Of a stretch of 64,000 bases of DNA, positions 61,713 to 64,000 are shown piece by piece; position 1 is the stretch's first letter; each line of letters starts with the position of its first letter. The notes under the pieces are model-generated. The model had not been told where the DNA came from, searched no databases, and saw only the letters and a program-made list of their open reading frames with translations. The stretch lies in NCBI GenBank assembly GCA_022376925.1, contig JAIOJX010000005.1, positions 158,611,501 through 158,675,500 of the forward strand, in the 5' to 3' direction. The position numbers were made by a program, and so were the translations under genes. This DNA is from Tragulus kanchil. Lineage: Eukaryota; Chordata; Mammalia; Artiodactyla; Tragulidae.

Positions 61713-61758
61713 CAACTCTGTAAAATCTTTAAAATAAAGAATTAAAAAAAAAAAAAAA
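61713..61758 (+). mobile_element. 46-bp L1 3'-end stub (copy at 62876-62920)
   Basis: Between two copies of aagacttccc (61703-61712 and 61759-61768) lie caactctgtaaaat, an ataaagaatt stretch and poly(A). aactctgtaaaa is the terminus seen in the LINE 3' ends at 14576 and 21915, so this is an extremely 5'-truncated insertion. Confidence 0.7.
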
Positions 61759-61911
61759 AAGACTTCCCTAAAAGTTACAGCAGTAAAGACAGTATGCCAC
61801 TAGTATAAAGACAGAACAATGAAACCGAATAAATAACCCAGATACAGATCCACACATATTTGGCCACCTGATTTAATACAAAAAGACACTACAGAAAATC
61901 ACTGGAGGAAA

Positions 61912-62148
61912 ATTTTTTTTTTTTTTTCATCCATCCTCACTCCCAGGCCTGTGTGGGCCTCCCACTGTAGTGGTCTCTCTCATTGCAGAGCACTGGCTCT
62001 GGAAGCATGAGCTCCAGAGCGCTGGCTCACAACTGGACACATCGGTTCAGCCAATCCGCAGCACGTGGGATCTTCCCGGAACAGGGATTGAACTGGCGCC
62101 CCTGCACTGCAAGGCAGACTCCCCACCCACTGGACCACCAGGGAAGCC
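61912..62148 (-). mobile_element. tRNA-Glu-derived SINE, unrecognised subfamily, antisense, locus K, copy 1
   Basis: From a T run through catccatcctcactcc, gagctccagagcgctggc and ggacacatcggttcagcc to gaccaccagggaagcc. The tail block (agaagtggcc) is missing. agaaaat on both sides is a possible short target duplication. Repeated at 63071-63304. Confidence 0.9.
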
Positions 62149-62398
62149 TAGAAAATAATCTTTTCAATTAAACTGTACTTCATTAAAAGGAAGAAGCACT
62201 ATTCATCAAAAGATAATATTAAGCAAATAAAATAGTAAGCCAAAGATTGGGAAAATATAGCTATAACATCCGTTTAATGTACAGAAATGGATGTATACAT
62301 ACTATGTTCATAGTTTGGAAGGCTCCATGTGATGAAATGACCATCTTCCCCAAATTGATCTATATATCCAACAGAATTTCAGTCAAAACCCTAGCAGC

Positions 62399-62740
62399 GG
62401 GCTTCCCCTGGTGGTCCAGTGGGTAAGGACACCGCCTTGCAGTGCAAGGGGCGCTGGTTCGATCCCTGGCCTGGGAAGATCCCATGTGTCGCGGAGCGGC
62501 TGGACCGATGTGTCCAATTACCAAGCCGGAGCTCTAGAGCGCATGCGCCCAGAGCCGGTGCTCAGCGAGGAGAGAGGCCACCGCGATGGGAGGCCCACAC
62601 GGGCCAAAGAACAAAGACGGATGAAAATAGATAAATGAAAGACCAATAGAAGTGGCCCGCCTGCTCCCCTCCCTCCCCAACCCGACCCCTGCCCTAAATT
62701 AATTAATTAATTAATTAATTAATTAATTAAAAAAAAAAAA
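62399..62740 (+). mobile_element. tRNA-Glu-derived SINE, locus J, copy 2
   Basis: Same insertion repeated by duplication 19, with the tail A run one base longer. Confidence 0.95.
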
Positions 62741-63070
62741 CCTAGCAGCTTCTATTTAACTGCAATTAACTGACTGATTCTAAAATGTATTGAAACTGCA
62801 AAACATGAGGAATGGCTAAGACAAACTTAACAACAAAGCTAGAGGACCTTTACTACACAAACATTAAGACTTCCCCAACTCTGTAAAATCTTTAAAATAA
62901 AGAATTAAAAAAAAAAAAAAAAGACTTCCCTAAAAGTTACAGCAGTAAAGACAGTATGCCACTAGTATAAAGACAGAACAATGAAACCGAATAAATAACC
63001 CAGATACAGATCCACACATATTTGGCCACCTGATTTAATACAAAAAGACACTACAGAAAATCACTGGAGG

Positions 63071-63304
63071 AAAATTTTTTTTTTCATCCATCCTCACTCC
63101 CAGGCCTGTGTGGGCCTCCCACTGTAGTGGTCTCTCTCATTGCAGAGCACTGGCTCTGGAAGCATGAGCTCCAGAGCGCTGGCTCACAACTGGACACATC
63201 GGTTCAGCCAATCCGCAGCACGTGGGATCTTCCCGGAACAGGGATTGAACTGGCGCCCCTGCACTGCAAGGCAGACTCCCCACCCACTGGACCACCAGGG
63301 AAGC
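63071..63304 (-). mobile_element. tRNA-Glu-derived SINE, locus K, copy 2
   Basis: Same insertion repeated by duplication 19, with a shorter T run. Confidence 0.9.
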
Positions 63305-63439
63305 CTAGAAAATAATCTTTTCAATTAAACTGTACTTCATTAAAAGGAAGAAGCACTATTCATCAAAAGATAATATTAAGCAAATAAAATAGTAAGCCAA
63401 AGATTGGGAAAATATAGCTATAACATCCATATTTTATGG

Positions 63440-63455
63440 TATGTGTGTGTGTGTA
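63440..63455. repeat. Short GT repeat
   Basis: tatgtgtgtgtgtgtaa. Confidence 0.8.
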
Positions 63456-63889
63456 AATTATAAAGAACTCCTGTGACTAATATCCCAATTGAAACTGGAC
63501 AATAACTTTAAAAGACACTTAAAAATGTGGATATCTAAGTGGTTAAAAAGCAAATGGAAAACTTTTCAACACCATCAGCCATCATAGAATGCAAATTACT
63601 ATCACAATACTATAGCAATATACCTACAGAACGACTAAAAGTGAAAAACCTGAAAATAACCATATGGTGAAAAAGGTCTGAAACACTGGCATTCTAATAC
63701 ACTGCTGCTGATAGCTTTGTCCAGGTGGCCATATACCACAGAATGGTGTAAATATATATAACCTGTGACTCATGGACTCCTGCCCATGTATACACTCAAG
63801 AGAAATGAAGCTGTATTTCTATCAAGAGATATGTAAAGCAATGCTCATATCAGCGTAATCTCCAACAAAGATTTAAAATAATCCAAAAT

Positions 63890-64000
63890 CCCCAGTAGAA
63901 TTAAGTGAGTTGAGCAAGGATGCCTGATATAAAGTCAATATACAAGACCACACTGTATTTCTAATATAAAAGCATCAAATATATCTGGTGATATTAAGGC
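63890..64000 (+). mobile_element. L1 ORF2 fragment running off the window
   Basis: gataaagtcaatatacaag and gtatttctaatataaaagc resemble an ORF2 part that also occurs near 60940, so a further L1 fragment or rearranged piece begins here. Confidence 0.5.

Larger units (their letters stand above)
61118..63429. repeat. Direct tandem duplication 19 (offset 1162)
   Basis: Copies are about 61118-62269 and 62280-63429, beginning tacagaaatggatgtatac. Poly(A) and poly(T) runs of the included SINEs differ in length. The unit includes three nested retro-insertions in an old L1. Confidence 0.95.
60890..63900 (+). mobile_element. Old L1 ORF2 host fragment with nested insertions
   Basis: Sense L1 ORF2 pieces: attacaaggtcaacatac, ccaaattgatctatatatcc, then after a SINE gtaaagacagtatgccac and atttggccacctgattt, then caccatcagccatcatagaa. 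Removing duplication 19 leaves one diverged ORF2 segment interrupted by three retro-insertions. All frames are broken. Confidence 0.75.
28532..64000 (-). other. ZFAND3: ZFAND3 intron sequence upstream of the recognised exon
   Basis: The span is inferred from the minus-strand exon at its left edge. There is no CpG island or first exon up to the window end, which agrees with a very long first intron. The duplicate exon at 29575-29615 lies inside it because of the tandem duplication. Content is a mariner, many SINEs, an L1 mosaic, long low-repeat stretches and eleven duplication pairs (28270-30429 included). Confidence 0.65.

Noticed and set aside
511..63429. Real serial segmental duplication, CRISPR-like or satellite array
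   Set aside because: Each unit has different content and appears only twice (three times at chained edges), with noisy junctions; there is no common repeat unit or spacer pattern.
1..64000. Bacterial-style operons, ribosome binding sites or a defence system
   Set aside because: SINEs, LINEs, a spliced exon and low coding density show vertebrate intronic DNA.

Overview
This is nuclear DNA of a pecoran ruminant. The evidence is a 5'-truncated BovB (RTE) LINE, several Bov-A/ART2A-type SINE copies and many tRNA-Glu-derived 'CHR'-type SINEs, alongside pan-mammalian MIR, L1M, MLT1 and hAT fragments. The species cannot be fixed from the sequence. The most abundant young SINE here is a subfamily I do not recognise from cattle.

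Only one genuine protein-coding exon is recognised. It is a 41-nt exon on the minus strand at 28491-28531, repeated at 29575-29615. It has a polypyrimidine tract, an AG acceptor and a GTAAG donor, and it encodes SSKTMNLCSKCFA, which matches the N-terminal A20-type zinc finger of ZFAND3. The window is therefore read as the interior of ZFAND3 on the minus strand: 1-28490 is intron downstream of this exon and 28532-64000 is intron upstream of it. No other exon was found, and the remaining open reading frames are repeats or chance.

The dominant large-scale structure is a series of 19 direct, head-to-tail near-identical duplications. Each repeats after 1.04-1.24 kb, and together they account for about 21 kb of the 64 kb. 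Copies differ mainly by homopolymer and short-indel changes. Several junctions carry a few tens of bases that look like error-rich re-reads of the flanking sequence. Five sets are chained, so the shared edge occurs three times. They cut through unrelated sequence (exon, intron, SINE, mariner, L1) without regard to content. The best reading is unresolved assembly overlaps or gap-fill seams, not biology; after collapse the locus is about 43 kb.

Region by region: 1-3.1 kb L1 fragments in both orientations; 3.1-14.4 kb mostly unique intron with two young SINEs; 14.5-17.3 kb a repeat cluster (L1 3' end nested in a Bov-A SINE, a Bov-A SINE abutting MLT1, then BovB); 17.3-25.2 kb unique intron with a CHR SINE, an L1 3' end with a perfect 14-bp target duplication and a small hAT element; 25.2-28 kb SINEs and a probable LTR; 28-31 kb the ZFAND3 exon region; 32-34.8 kb an Hsmar1-like mariner with a SINE inserted at its transposase start; 37-45.3 kb SINEs in unique intron; 45.3-51.5 kb a mosaic of old L1 fragments; 51.5-60 kb low-repeat intron; 60.9-64 kb an old L1 hosting three later insertions.

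No novel multi-gene system, CRISPR array or RNA gene was found. The points most worth following are the duplication artefact, which would create a false frameshifting exon, the apparently undescribed SINE subfamily, and a set of nested or extremely short retrotransposition products.
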